Positions 22,906 through 34,212 of a DNA stretch of 64,000 bases are shown in pieces. This DNA is from Lumnitzera littorea (lineage: Eukaryota; Streptophyta; Magnoliopsida; Myrtales; Combretaceae): the NCBI GenBank assembly GCA_024138015.1, contig JAMXBB010000001.1, positions 136,919,188 through 136,983,187 on the forward strand. The letters run 5' to 3'. A program made the translations under genes and the position numbers. Position 1 is the stretch's first letter. Each line of letters begins with the position of its first letter. The notes below the pieces were generated by a model, which had not been told where the DNA came from, searched no databases, and saw only the letters and a program-made list of their open reading frames with translations.

Positions 22906-23901
22906 AGACGGGCAGCAGCAACACCAAGCAAACAGTAGTACGTTCTGTACAACAGCATCACAGCACACAATTCAGCACTAACCGTCATGTCTTCACGCTC
23001 GACGAACCAACACCAACACTTCACCGATCGGCCCAAGTCAAGTTCGGTTTTGATTATTTTATTTTATTTATTTATTTGTCTCTTTATTTATCATTATAAT
23101 TTCATTAGTTATTTAGTTAAGTTTATGACATGATAGGTAAATAAATATATGTGTATGTATTTATATGCTTAGGTATATTTTTAACATTATGACTTTAAGA
23201 TTTTCTCACTTAAAAAAATTTATTTTGTAAATAAATAAAAATAAAAAAATAGAAATCCCGTTTTAAAATATAGGACTTTTAGAGAGTTTTTATAAAATAA
23301 GAACAAAAGACTTAGCGAATTAGGGCTCTTTTAGAGTTTTCTTTTTTTAAAATAAATAAATAAATAAATTGATAATAATGTAAACTCGAATGGTTTTCAA
23401 AATTAAAATCAATCAACACATTAAAATTTTTTTGAAAGAACTACGATCGTCTGATCCCAGCTAGCGGGCACGTAGGCACCATCGGGACGATGATAAAATA
23501 TGTAGAAACTTAGGTTCTTTTTTCTTTTGATTTTATTTATATATTTATTTATTTTTTAAATATTATAATTAGAAAAAATAATCCTAATTTTGGAAAATAA
23601 ATAGTGGTATTCGTTAGAGTTTAATAGGTTAGCTCTCGAATTCGGAACCCTCTAGTTCTTTGTTAAAATTGAAATCAAAGACCGGCAGCTAAATCGTAAC
23701 CAATTCACCCAATTGGTTATGGTTTCTCTTCTTTTCCCAACTTTGGTCGAGTGGCGACTCTAAAAAAATAATTTTCAATAAAAAACCGAAATTTCTCAAT
23801 TTCTTTAGTCGAGGATTAATATTAAATGGATTAAGGTTTAGTATTAATCAAGAAATGAGAAATCAATTTTAAATAGAAAATAAAAAATTAGATTCGACAG
23901 T

Positions 23902-23920
23902 TTGGCAACTCCACTGGGGA
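23902..23920 (+). other. Ogre-B primer binding site (tRNA-Arg type)
   Basis: TTGGCAACTCCACTGGGGA, two bases after the LTR end. It differs little from the canonical Ogre site complementary to tRNA-Arg. Confidence 0.8.
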
Positions 23921-24089
23921 TTGCTAGAGGATTAGCCATTAGAAGTTGCCGAAAATAGGATTATTTAAAAAAAAAGATGAAATAATAAAAATAATAAAAA
24001 AGAACTTAGGTATGTTATTGTATGTATTTGTTTATTTTATTTATTTGTTTTTTTACTAACATTTTTTTTGTTATGGCAGTTTATTTAAG

Positions 24090-24345
24090 GGGGAATTTTG
24101 GGGGGTTTTACTTTTACTTTGTTTTCTGTATCATAAATATATAGTAAACACGGTCAGAACCAGGCCGTCTTAGGACCTTAGGAGGGGGGCCATTGTGTAA
24201 GTTTCGGATGTTATGAGATAACTACCTTCTGGGGTCGATCAGGTTACCCCACTCAAGTTCAGATGCGACCACAGAACCATTGCTTTGAAAAAACGTGGTG
24301 GTTGCAGAACTTGAGAACCTTTAGAACCTACCCTTTGTATTTCAT
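24090..24345 (+). other. Ogre-B 5' leader, conserved with Ogre-A
   Basis: Starts with a G-rich stretch (AAGGGGGAATTTTGGGG) and contains GGGGGGCCATTGTGTAAG (24185) and GAGAACCTTTAGAACCTACCC (24312), matched in order in the Ogre-A leader. No coding capacity. Confidence 0.6.
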
Positions 24346-24497
24346 GAAAACTTTTTTTTTCAAAAAATTCACAAGAATCTATGATGTGGCAAACCTGAAT
24401 GGATAAAGGCAGTTGTGAAGTTGTGTTTGTAATTGTAATATTTCCTTGTAAATAATTGTAAAATTTTATGTAAGGTTTAGATTACGTTGTAATTTTT

Positions 24498-24778
24498 ATG
24501 TTTATTTTAACTAAGTCATGGTTGGATCAAGTTAAGGGTCTTTTAAAGACATTCATGTCCACCTACCGCATTGGCCTCAAAAACTGCTTCAAACGTGGTT
24601 TTGACTCTTCAACTCAGATAAACGGGAGTTTATTAAGAATAAGATTGGGCCCATCCTCTCTCTACAAAAGATCCCCGTAAACATCACTCTAGTGCGAGCC
24701 TTCGTATATCTATGGGAGCCCGAATCTATCGCTTTTTGTTTGAGCCCACATCAGCTGAGCCCAACTCTCACGGAGTAA
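24498..24778 (+). pseudogene. Ogre-B ORF1 stub
   Basis: Pieces read in order are WLDQVKGLLKTFMSTYRIGL, then in another frame INITLVRAFVYLWEPESIAF and SPHQLSPTLTE. The latter is the start of the Ogre ORF1, parallel to INLIRALTDF...NPTLKEY in Ogre-A. Everything after TLTE is absent. Confidence 0.65.
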
Positions 24779-27290
24779 ATAAAAACAAAAAAAAAAAAAA
24801 GAAGCCAAACGAAAAGAATCAAACTTGTAAAATAATAGTTATCATTGTACCTAGTATTCTACCCACCAAAAATATTCATTCTTTTAGGTAAATTCAACAT
24901 TTTGCAAATATCCTTCTCCATTTGGAATAAATAAGATTTAGATATTTTCTTTATTTAGTCTTTTATTTTTCAGAATTCCTCATTTGTAAATAGACTCTTA
25001 GTAATGTTGTTCTCGGCTTGTATATATTTCCACGAAAGCAATCTTCCGTAATCATCCATTCACAATTCCATCACTCGGTCTTTGTAACACAAAAGCCCTA
25101 ACTTTTCCTCTCTCTCTTTCAAAAAAAAAAAAAAAAGAGAGAAAAGAAAGAAAAAAGAAGGAAAGAAAAGAAAAGAAAAATAAAGAAATTTGCTAACAGT
25201 TACAAATCCTTATTGGGTTCGGGACAAACACAATTAATTGGCCCATTAAGGCAGATAACCTAAATAGACCCACTTGGCCCAAGAAAATAACCAACTAAAC
25301 CCGAGCCCTAGCCCATCAAGATAGTTAAACAAACTCAAGGCTTAAGCCATCAAGTCCAACCATGAACCGAGTCAAAACACAAAGCCATGAAACACTATCC
25401 TAAGCTTAATCCTTGATATAAACAAAAAGGGCAATTCATTAGTCCCTTCCACTTCAAAAGCTATCGGTTCCAACCCATTTGAACTCTAAAGAACCTAACC
25501 TAAAATCACATATGGAAGCTTAAGGGCGTTAAGACCTATAAGTTTGGGGCATGAGGCATTTAGTCTTTGAAATTTCACAACCGGGGCATGTTCCAAGGAA
25601 TTGGGGAGTAAGGTCCGTCATCACCTTAAGGTCAATCCATCCTTATGTAAGGAATTGGTAACTCACTTTTAAAAAGTTTTGAATGAAAAGAGGTGAGCTA
25701 CATCCTATACACTAACCCTTAAACACTTTGAGAGTTAAGAGACGTCATGGTGAGGATATTTTGGACTCATTCCTTAAAGGAAGTCCATTTTGAATTTGAT
25801 ACGTAAACCGGAATGAAGTTAGGCATTCATTTTCAAATCCCAAACACAATTATCCTTTAATAACCCCGTTGAACCGTTTTAGAGTCATTTCAAATGTAAA
25901 CCCTATCAAGAACCACCCCACAGTAGGGCAATTCAGAGGTTAGGGTCATTAATTAGGAGAGAAGGATAAAACTGATTTGTGCTTACCCCAATAATAACAA
26001 TTCAAGGATAATTTTTATTTTCGATAAATTGTTCCCTTTGAAGAAGAGCTAACATTTTTCCGAATACCCTAAAGGCTATACTTATCTTACCCAAGCCAAT
26101 GCACTTTGAACCTATGGATTTAGGGCCTTGATTCATCTAAAGACAAAAACTTAACAAAAGAGATAGTTATTTTTGGGGAGAGAAAAGAAAGGAATGAAAC
26201 GAAATAAAAAAAAAAAAGAATAAAAGAAAAAAAAGGAAAAAGAAAAAGATGAAGAAAAGGAAAAGAAAAAAAAAACTAGGAAAAAGGAAAATGAAGAAAT
26301 ACCCAAATATTGGGCTTGAGAAAATCCCCAATCAAAGAAGGCTTAAGTTACTCAAAAACATACAAGGCCTTGAATCGCATTCCCAACCAAAAACATAAAA
26401 CCTCATTTTCAATCAAAATCATATTCTCAACCACAAACCAAAAACTCCATATTCAGTTCAAAATCACACTCCGAAAACCTTTTCTACCCACTTGATTCTC
26501 AAACACAACACCTTCCCACCTACATTACCTCCTTACTCAAAGCTCTTCCAATTTTGAAGAATAATTTATCTAAGATAAAAAATTATTTTTGAAACTGGGG
26601 CAAGTGCACATTTAGTTCATTCCTAAGGTTCTTGACTTGTACCCTCGGGTTAGATGAAAATACTTCTTCAAAAATTGGCCCTCTTAATTAACTTCTTTTG
26701 AAACCATTTGACCAAAAGCTTAATTTACAATATTGAACTCAAAAAGACCTAATAGATCGATCAGAGCATATCACTTACAAACTAGATTATAATTTCTGGA
26801 ATAGTAATCAAGAGTGAAATCTAAAACAAGAGTGTATAAAAAAGTCCTCTTCAACTAGACTAATCGTGAGTTACCTTTTCCGTATAAAATGAATGTTTAA
26901 GGCCTATCCAAGAGGCTCATTGTCCATGTTACAAACTAGGGTGGATATGAGATATCCTACATGATTATAGCGTTTACCTCTCAAATAGGAATTTGTATTC
27001 GTTAGCAAACTTTCAAGGACAAAGAAGAAAAAAAAAAGAAAATGAAAAGACATGAAAAGGAGAGAGAGAAAGTGGAGGCTTGTTACAAGTTTTTCCATTC
27101 ATTTTTCAGTCCATTTCATCCATAGTAGCCAAATTTTCAATTCATGTTATAAACAGTTTTCACCAAATTCTTTGTTTGTAAATTTCTCAAATCAAGAGTT
27201 TTTTTTTTTTTTGAGACGACTATGTTCCTTAGTTTTACTTTCAATTGTCAATAAAGTTTAAGCGAATCCAAAGGGTGCTTACTCTTTATC
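24779..27290 (+). other. Ogre-B non-coding internal region
   Basis: No retrotransposon protein domain is found where gag-pol should be. The stretch holds A-rich runs (24790, 25120, 26200-26280) and text-like Ogre 3' UTR phrases such as AAACTGGGGCAAGTGCACAT near 26590. The 25200-26100 part matches nothing else in the window and could be captured or rearranged DNA. Confidence 0.5.
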
Positions 27291-27379
27291 CATTTTCTGA
27301 ATGCAATAGCCAGCTCATAAAGCACTATTCCTATCCATATCTTCTTTAACGCTTCAGCCGGTTTATGGAGCGCTATCTC

Positions 27380-28900
27380 AATTCAAAGTTTTCTTCATAT
27401 TTTTAGGTCTTAGCCAGCTCAAAGGGCGCTTTGACTGCCTTGGTTAGTCAGTTCATTAAGGGCACGACCAAGTTTTCTTCATTTTTAGGTCTTAGCCAGC
27501 TCAAGGGGCGCTTTGACCGCCTTGGTTAGTTAGCTCATTAAGGGCACGACCAAGTTTTCTTCATATTTTTAGGTCTTAGCCAGCTCAAGGGGCGCTTTGA
27601 TTGCCTTGGTTAGTCAGCTCATTGAGGGCACGACCAAGTTTTCTTCATTTTTAGGTCTTAGCTAGCTCAAGGGGCGCTTTGACCGCCTTGGTGAGTCAGC
27701 TCATCAAGGGCACGACCAAGTTTTTCTTTATTTTTAGGTCTTAGCCAACTCAAGAGGTGCTTTGACCGCCTTGGTTAGTCAGCTCATTAAGGGCAGGATC
27801 CAAGTCTTCTTCATTTTTAGGTTTTAGCCAGCTCAAGGGGCGCTTTGACCACCTTGGTTAGTCAACTCATAAAGGCATGACCAAGTTTTTCTTCATTTTT
27901 AGGTCTTAGTCAGCTCAAGGGGCGCTTTGACCGTCTTGGTTAGTCAGCTCATTAAGGGCACGATCAAGTTTTTCTTCATTTTTAGGTCTTAGCCAACTCA
28001 AGGGGCGCTTTGACCGCCTTGGTTAGTCAGCTCATTAAGGGCACGATCCAAGTCTTCTTCATTTTTAGGTCTTAGTCAGCTCAAGGGGCACTTTGACCAC
28101 CTTGGTTAGTCAACTCATAAGGGTACAACTAAGTTTTTCTTCATTTTTAGGTCTTAGCTAGCTCAAGAGGCGCTTTGACCGCCTTGATTAGTTAGCTCAT
28201 TAAGGGCACGACCAAGTTTTCTTCATTTTTAGGTCTTAGCCAACTCAAGGGGCACTTTGACCGCTTTGGTTAGTCAGCTCATTAAGGGCACGACCAAGTT
28301 TTCTTCATATTTTTAGGTCTTAACTAGCTTAAGAGGCGCTTTGACCGACTTGGTTAGTTAGCTCATTAGGGCACGACCAAGTTTTCTTCATTTTTAAGTC
28401 TTAGCCAGCTCAAGGGCCGCTTTAACCGCCTTGGTTAGTCAGCTCATTAAGGGCACGACCAAGTTCTCCTTCATGTTTTCAGGTCTTAGCTAGCTCTAAG
28501 GGCGCTTTGATCACTTTGGTTAGTCAACTCATCAAGGGTACGACCAAGTTTTCTTCATTTTTAGGTCTTAGCCAGCTCAAGGGGCGCTTTGACCGCCTTG
28601 GTTAGTCAGCTCATTAAGGGCACGACCAAGTTTTCTTCATATTTTTAGGTCTTAACCAGCTCAAGAGGCGCTTTGACCGCCTTGGTTAGTTAGCTCATTA
28701 GGGCACGACCAAGTTTTCTTCATTTTTAGGTCTTAGCCAGCTCAAGGGGCGCTTTGACCGCCTTGGTTAGTCAACTCATTAAGGGCACGACCAAGTTCTC
28801 CTTCATGTTTTCAGGTCTTAGCTAGCTCTAAGGGCGCTTTGACCACTTTGATTAGTCAGCTCATCAGAGCACAACCAATTTCTCGTTATTCTTTTTAAGA
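27380..28900 (+). repeat. ~83 bp tandem array in Ogre-B 3' UTR
   Basis: About 18 head-to-tail units of 80-86 bp. Each has the blocks AGGTCTTAGCCAGCTCAAGG, GCGCTTTGACCGCCTTGGTT, AGTCAGCTCATTAAGGGCAC and GACCAAGTTTTCTTC. Units differ by point changes and by the insert of a few T/A bases; some adjoining pairs share changes, which suggests block duplication. Related but decayed units occur in the Ogre-A 3' UTR. Arrays at this place are a known habit of Ogre elements. Confidence 0.9.
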
Positions 28901-29008
28901 ATTTTAGCCAACTCACAAAGGCACTACCCCTTGCTATTCTAACCTTCGTCAAGTATCTTAACGTTCCTTAGAATAGAGTCATCCTGAGGCAAAAACGGTG
29001 TCTTTTTT

Positions 29009-29056
29009 GTCTTTGTGGTAAAGTTTTGCTCAAACTTCACCATAAAGAGAGGCAGC
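29009..29056 (+). other. Ogre-B hairpin and polypurine tract
   Basis: Arms GTCTTTGTGGTAAAGTTT (29009-29026) and AAACTTCACCATAAAGAG (29032-29049) pair at 15 of 18 positions plus one G-T wobble, with a 5-base loop. The right arm runs into the polypurine tract (AAAGAGAGGCAGC) that primes plus-strand synthesis next to the 3' LTR. Confidence 0.7.
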
Positions 29057-30938
29057 TGTAGACATTTAATTTTTTCCCCTCCATAGTCTTAATTTTTATT
29101 TTTACAAAAAGGGTCTTAATTCAAAATAATAATAAAAATAATAAAAATTAACAAATAATGAAAATACCAAAAAAAAAAAAATAAGAAAAGGAAAAATCAT
29201 AAAGATTTCGTAGATTTTTAGGAAGTAATTTATATTAGGAATAATTAGTTTTAGTGTTAGTTTTTGTTTTAGTTTAGTTAAAATTTTTAGTTTAGGCATT
29301 CAGATAGTTTAAATATAATTTAATGGTAATGAATGTAAAGGCACATGCCAACGGCTTAACGGATAAGTAGCGGAGTATTTGGGGTGGATTTAGTTGGAGG
29401 TCATGGGTTCAAGTCTCAGCAAGCATTTATGTCTTTATTTTTCTGTCTTTGCAGAAGCAAGATTTAAAATTGGATTCATATCTAATCAAATCGTATGAAT
29501 ATTAGTTAAATCAGATTTGAATTAAATTTGAATCTAATTTAATTAATGAATCAGATATAATAAGATATGATATAATTTGGTTAAACTATATAAACACTTC
29601 ACGCAGTCAGAAAAGAAAAAAGGAAAACAGAACAGAAAAGAACAAGAGCCCTTGCAGAAACTAGCAACACGCCACGACCCTTGCCATGCTCCATGAACAG
29701 CACAGCGAACAGCAGTGTAACGGACAGCGGCGAAAACAGTAGCGCAGCAGACATCAGCGAACAGAACAGCAACGCAGCGGACGACAGCAAAGACAGCACC
29801 GCAGCGGATGGCAGCGAAAACAGCAGCGCAGCGGATGGTAGCAAAAACAACAGTGCAGCAGACATCAGCGAATAGAACAGCAGCGCAGCAGACAACAGCG
29901 CAGCAGACATCAGCGAATAGAACAGCAGTACAGCAGACAGCAGCGAACAAAACAGCAGCACAGCGGACAGCAACGACACTAGACGAGCAGCAGCAATACC
30001 AGGCAAATAGCAGTACGTTCTGTACAATAGCATCATAGCACACGATTCAACAGTGACCGTCACGTCTTTACGCTCGACGAACCAACACCAACACTTCACC
30101 GATCAGCCTAAGTCAGGTTCGGTTTTGATTATTTTATTTTATTTATTTATCATTATAATTCCATTAGTTATTTAGTTAAGTTTATGACATGATAGGTAAA
30201 TAGATATATGTGTATGTATTTATATGTTTAGGTATATTTTTAGCATTATGACTTTAGAATTTTCTCACTTAAAAAAATTTATTTTGTAAATAAATAAAAA
30301 TAAAAAAATAGAAATCCCGTTTTAAAAAATAGGATTTTTAGAGAGTTTTTATAAAATAAGAACAAAAGACTTAGCGAATTAGGGCTCTTTTAGAGTTTTC
30401 TTTTTTTTTTTAAATAAATAAATTGATAATAACGTAAACTCGGACGGTTTTCAAAATTAAAATCAATCAACACATTAAAATTTTTTTAAAAAAACTACGA
30501 TCGTCTGATCCCGACTAGCGGGTACGTAGACACCTTCAGGGTGACGATAAAATATGTAGAAACTTAGGTTCTTTTTTCTTTTGATTTTATTTATTTTTTA
30601 AATATTATAATTAGAAAAAATAATCCTAATTTCGGCAAATAAATAGTGGTACCCGTTAGGGTTTAATAGGTTAGCTCCCGAATTCGGAACCCTCTGGTTC
30701 TTTGTTAAAATTGAAATCAAAGACCAGTAGCTAAATTGTAACCAATCCACCAAATTGGTTATGGTTTCTCTTTTTTTCCCGACTTTAGTCGGGTGGCGAC
30801 TCTAAAAAAATAATTTTCAATAAAAAACCGGAATTTCTCAATTTCTTTAGTTGATGATTAATATTAAATGGGTTAGGGTTTAGTATTAATCAAGAAATGA
30901 AAAATCAATTTTACATAGAAAATCAAAAATCAGACTCG
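29057..30938 (+). repeat. Ogre-B 3' LTR
   Basis: Starts TGTAGACATT. It repeats all landmarks of the 5' LTR: A box 29352-29362 (CGGCTTAACGG), B box 29406-29416, TATATAAA at 29587-29594, and the CAG-rich minisatellite at about 29690-29985, which here has extra units and in-frame stops. The right end reads CAGACTCG and then ATAGT, lacking the ACA of the 5' copy. Confidence 0.88.
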
Positions 30939-30976
30939 ATAGTTGCAACATGCAAAAAAGCTAACAAAGATATGAA

Positions 30977-32110
30977 ATGAGTAGAATTTCTATTGACAAG
31001 CCAACTAAGACAGTTAACGTTGGGACTGATGATAGCCCCAAAACAATGAAAATTAGAGGGAATTTGAAAGAAGAACAAAAGGTGGAAATGACCACACTAT
31101 TATCTAAATCCCAATATGTATTTGCATGGTCTTATGAAGACATATTTGGGTTAAGTCCATCAATCATGGTTAATCGCTTACCTATACAAGAGTATATCAA
31201 ACCTAAAAAGTAGAAGATAAGAAGGTTCCAACCAAATGTCTTATTGAAAATTAAGTAAGAAGTTAGAAAATTATTAGAGATTGGTTTCATCAAGGTATCT
31301 GATTATCTAGAGTAGGTAGCCAACATTGTGCCAATAATGAAGAAGAATTGAAAAGTTAGAGTATGCGTGGATTCATGACATCAACCAAGCAACCCCTAAA
31401 GATAATTTCCCCTCACCCCATATTGACGTCTTAGTTGATAACACAGTTGGAAGCCATCTTTTATTATTCATAGATGGGTTCCCCGGATACAATCAGATTC
31501 TAATGTCTAAAGAAAATAAAGCTAACACAACATTTATTACAACTTGGGGCACATTTTGCTATAAAGTAATGCTTTTCAGACTCAGAAATGCTAGGGTAAC
31601 TTATCAAAGAGCCATGGTTGCAAGCTTTCATGACATGATGCATAAAGAAGTTGAAGTATATGTTGATGATATGATTGCAAAGTCTAATGAAGGAGAAAAT
31701 TATGTAGGTAACCTAAGGAGATTGTTTGACAGGTTGAGAAAATTTCAATTGAAGCTCAATCTAGAGAAGTGTGCCTTTGGAGTGACTTCAGGGAAATTGT
31801 TGAGTTTTATAATTAGCTAAAGGTGCATTGAAGTAAACCCTGATAAAGTCAAAGCAATAGTCAATTTACCCTCTCTACACATACTCAAAGAAATCAGAGA
31901 CTTGTTGGGCCGTTTAAACTACATAGCGTGGTTCATATCTTAACTCATTGATAAAATGCCGTCCCCTATTTAAGTTATCGAAAAGGAATGCCAAGATAAA
32001 TTGGGATGAAGAATGCAAGTAGGCCTTCAAAACGATCAAAGAGTATCTCAAGAACCCTCCAATTTTGATAGCTCCAAAACCTGGGAAGTCTTTATTTCTA
32101 TATTTGACAA
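30977..32110 (+). pseudogene. Ogre-A reverse transcriptase
   Basis: The lead-in FAWSYEDIFGLSPSIMVNRL (31120) is the AWSY.DMPGL segment that starts RT in this group. After stops, 31503-31820 reads TTFITTWGTFCYKVMLFRLR, YQRAMVASFHDMMHKEVEVY and VDDMIAKS, with the catalytic YVDD at 31659-31670. It ends GKLLSFIIS, then a stop where intact copies have SQKGIEV (seen here as RCIEVNPDKVKAI). LRNA in place of LKNA and other changes are scattered. Not functional. Confidence 0.9.
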
Positions 32111-33172
32111 TATTATCGGAATCTATAGGATGTATGCTTGGCTAGAAAGATGAGGAAGGAAAAGAACGGGTTATATATTACTTAAGTAATAAATTTACTA
32201 AAGGGGAATAGAAATATTCATAAATTGAAAAAAACTTGCTATGCTTTAATCTAGGTAATGCATTAGCTCAAACAATATACACTCAATTAGCAGGTTGACC
32301 TGCTGACTTGGCACGATTCCCTGAAGTACTTGGCAGACAAACTAGCCCCAATTGGTAGAATCTTAAAGTGACAAATGTTACTATTAGAGTTCGACATTAC
32401 GTACATGAATCGGAATTCAGTCAAGGGGCAAGCTCTAGCAGATCGATTAGTAAAGAATCCCTCTGATAATACCCCTTATGAGTTATAAGTCAATTTCCCC
32501 GATGAAGATATCTTAGCAGATGAAAGAGAAGATGATAAACTACCGAAATGGAAGATGTTCTTCGATGGGGGAGTTAACGTGTCTGGATGTGGAATTAGGG
32601 CAATACTGACATCCCTCGAAGGTATACAATACCTTGTAGCTGTAAGGCTTATGTTCCCATACACCAATAATATTGCTAAATACGAAGTATGCATTATGGG
32701 ACTCAAAATGGCCATAGATAAAGGTATTCAAGAACTAGAAGTGTATGGGGATTCTTTACTCATTATCGGCCAAGCTCGAGGAGAATACAAGACAAAGGAT
32801 ACTAAACTGGTACCTTATCACCAGTACTTAACTGAATTGATGAAAAAATTCAATGAAATCACTTTCAATCACATACTGAGGACTTAAAATCAATTTGCTG
32901 GTGCCTTAGCCACTGTAGCATCTATGATCCAAATATCTGGTGCCATTGAGACTCAGCCCCTCATTATTGAAGTTGAAGACAAGCCTACCTTCTATCTTAA
33001 AATTGAGGGTACGAATGACCAAAAGCTGTAGTATCATGATATTAAAATGTTCCTACAACAAGACACATACCCTAAAGAGACCTTGAAAAAGGACAAAAGG
33101 ATGATCGAGAGATTGGCTACTTAATTCTTAATAAGCGAGTCCACTTTGTACCAGTAATCGTTTGACCGTACA
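32111..33172 (+). pseudogene. Ogre-A RNase H segments
   Basis: First segment (about 32115-32470): ERVIYYLSNKFTKGE and LLLEFDITYM pieces, broken by stops. Second segment (32555-32887): FFDGGVNVSGCGIRAIL, NNIAKYEVCIMGLK and VYGDSLLIIGQ give the D, E and D catalytic positions of an RNase H-like domain. Two such segments in a row are known for Ogre/Tat elements. Coding continues to MIQISGAIETQPLIIE and is cut at 33172 by Gypsy-C. Confidence 0.82.
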
Positions 33173-34027
33173 TGATGCGAATCATGACCAAGAACAGACA
33201 AGGCTAATCGCTGAATGGGTCTAAGCTTGTAGAAAGCTTGAAAAGGGGTAATGGGGAAAGTTACAAAAGGGTAAAAAAATGAAGAATGAAAATAGCAAGC
33301 AAAACCTACAAATAGCTCTAGAGAATATAACTCACCAATGGAACTTTCAAGGACTTACGGCACAACTCGATATGACGCACGAATTGGTCCAATGAGGTTA
33401 CTCACTACCTAATCTTGCTTAAGGGAAATGATAAGAGTGATGCCGAGAGTAAACAACAGTGTTTATGTAAGGAAGAAAAGTGCTCAATTGTATTGAAGGT
33501 AATCTGTTCTTTACATCTACAAGTATGAGGGTATTTATACCCGTAAGTTAGGGCAACTTGCTCAAAAGAGAAAAGATAAAAAGGACATTTCCTAAAGAAG
33601 TAATGTACATGATACAAAAGGGTAAAAATAAATATACAAGGAAAACAATCATTGGTATTATAAATTCTACACACAATATTGTACATGTAGTAATGCTACA
33701 TTGGCAAGGTTGTTAAGATATGTGGACAAAAAGTACGAACGGATGGGTTTGTTCTAGCAGGGATAGCCTAGTCAATCCAGTCTTTCTCTTTCGACTTCTC
33801 AGCAAGGAAGATATCGAGTAATTAGTTGGCTCGGCACTAAGGAGTATTCATCAACTCGGCATACGACAAAGCAATGGGTGGTCATAGGGCACGTCATTAA
33901 AGGTGACTCAGTAAGGAAGTATTTAACCTGGACAGTGGTTGGTTAGAACAGGATGATTTATCGTACCAGCCCTTCTAGTCTTTGGGCTTAATTGTAGGTA
34001 AGAGGTCCGGTAGCTTGATTCTTATCA
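33173..34027 (-). repeat. Gypsy-C 3' LTR
   Basis: 855 bp. On the minus strand it starts TGATAAGAATCAAGCTACCG and ends ATTCGCATCA. A TATAAATACCC promoter motif lies near 33530-33540 on the minus strand. Confidence 0.85.
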
Positions 34028-34212
34028 TTCCCCTCGGGTTATTTTGGATTTGGGACCAAATTCGAATGGTGTTTGCTCAGTTCTTCGTCAAGATGATATG
34101 GATTAAGGTCGGCAATGTTGAAGGCATCAGAAACCCCATAGTCCCTAGGCAGTTCTAGCTTGTAGGCATTGTCACTAATTTTCTAGAGGACTTTGAAAGG
34201 TCCTTCCGCTCT

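Larger units (their letters stand above)
22048..23899 (+). repeat. Ogre-B 5' LTR
   Basis: Starts TGTAGACACC and ends GATTCGACA, next to the primer site. TATATAAA (22575-22582) is a good TATA box. A CAG-rich minisatellite lies at about 22680-22905, and tRNA-like A and B boxes lie upstream of the TATA. The second half shares AT-rich blocks with the Ogre-A LTR, such as the segment around TTTTCCCAACTTTGGTCGAG (23734). Confidence 0.9.
22048..30938 (+). mobile_element. Ogre-B: non-autonomous Ogre-type element inside Ogre-A
   Basis: It has two similar LTRs (22048-23899 and from 29057), an Arg-type primer site and a polypurine tract, but in between only a stub of ORF1 and no gag, protease, RT or integrase. 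It sits between the protease and RT of Ogre-A. ATAGT occurs at 22043-22047 and 30939-30943 and fits a 5 bp target duplication if the 3' LTR lost its last three bases (ACA). It must have relied on proteins from another Ogre. LTR copies are close to each other by eye, so this is a younger insertion than Ogre-A. Confidence 0.85.

Noticed and set aside
22531..23036. Antisense Cys/Val/Leu-rich frames in the Ogre-B LTR (also 29543-30099)
   Set aside because: They are the reverse reading of the CAG-rich minisatellite and repeat in both LTRs; low complexity, no gene-like context.
27380..28900. CRISPR-like array
   Set aside because: Units are directly adjacent and similar over their whole length with no variable spacers, in a plant retrotransposon 3' UTR.
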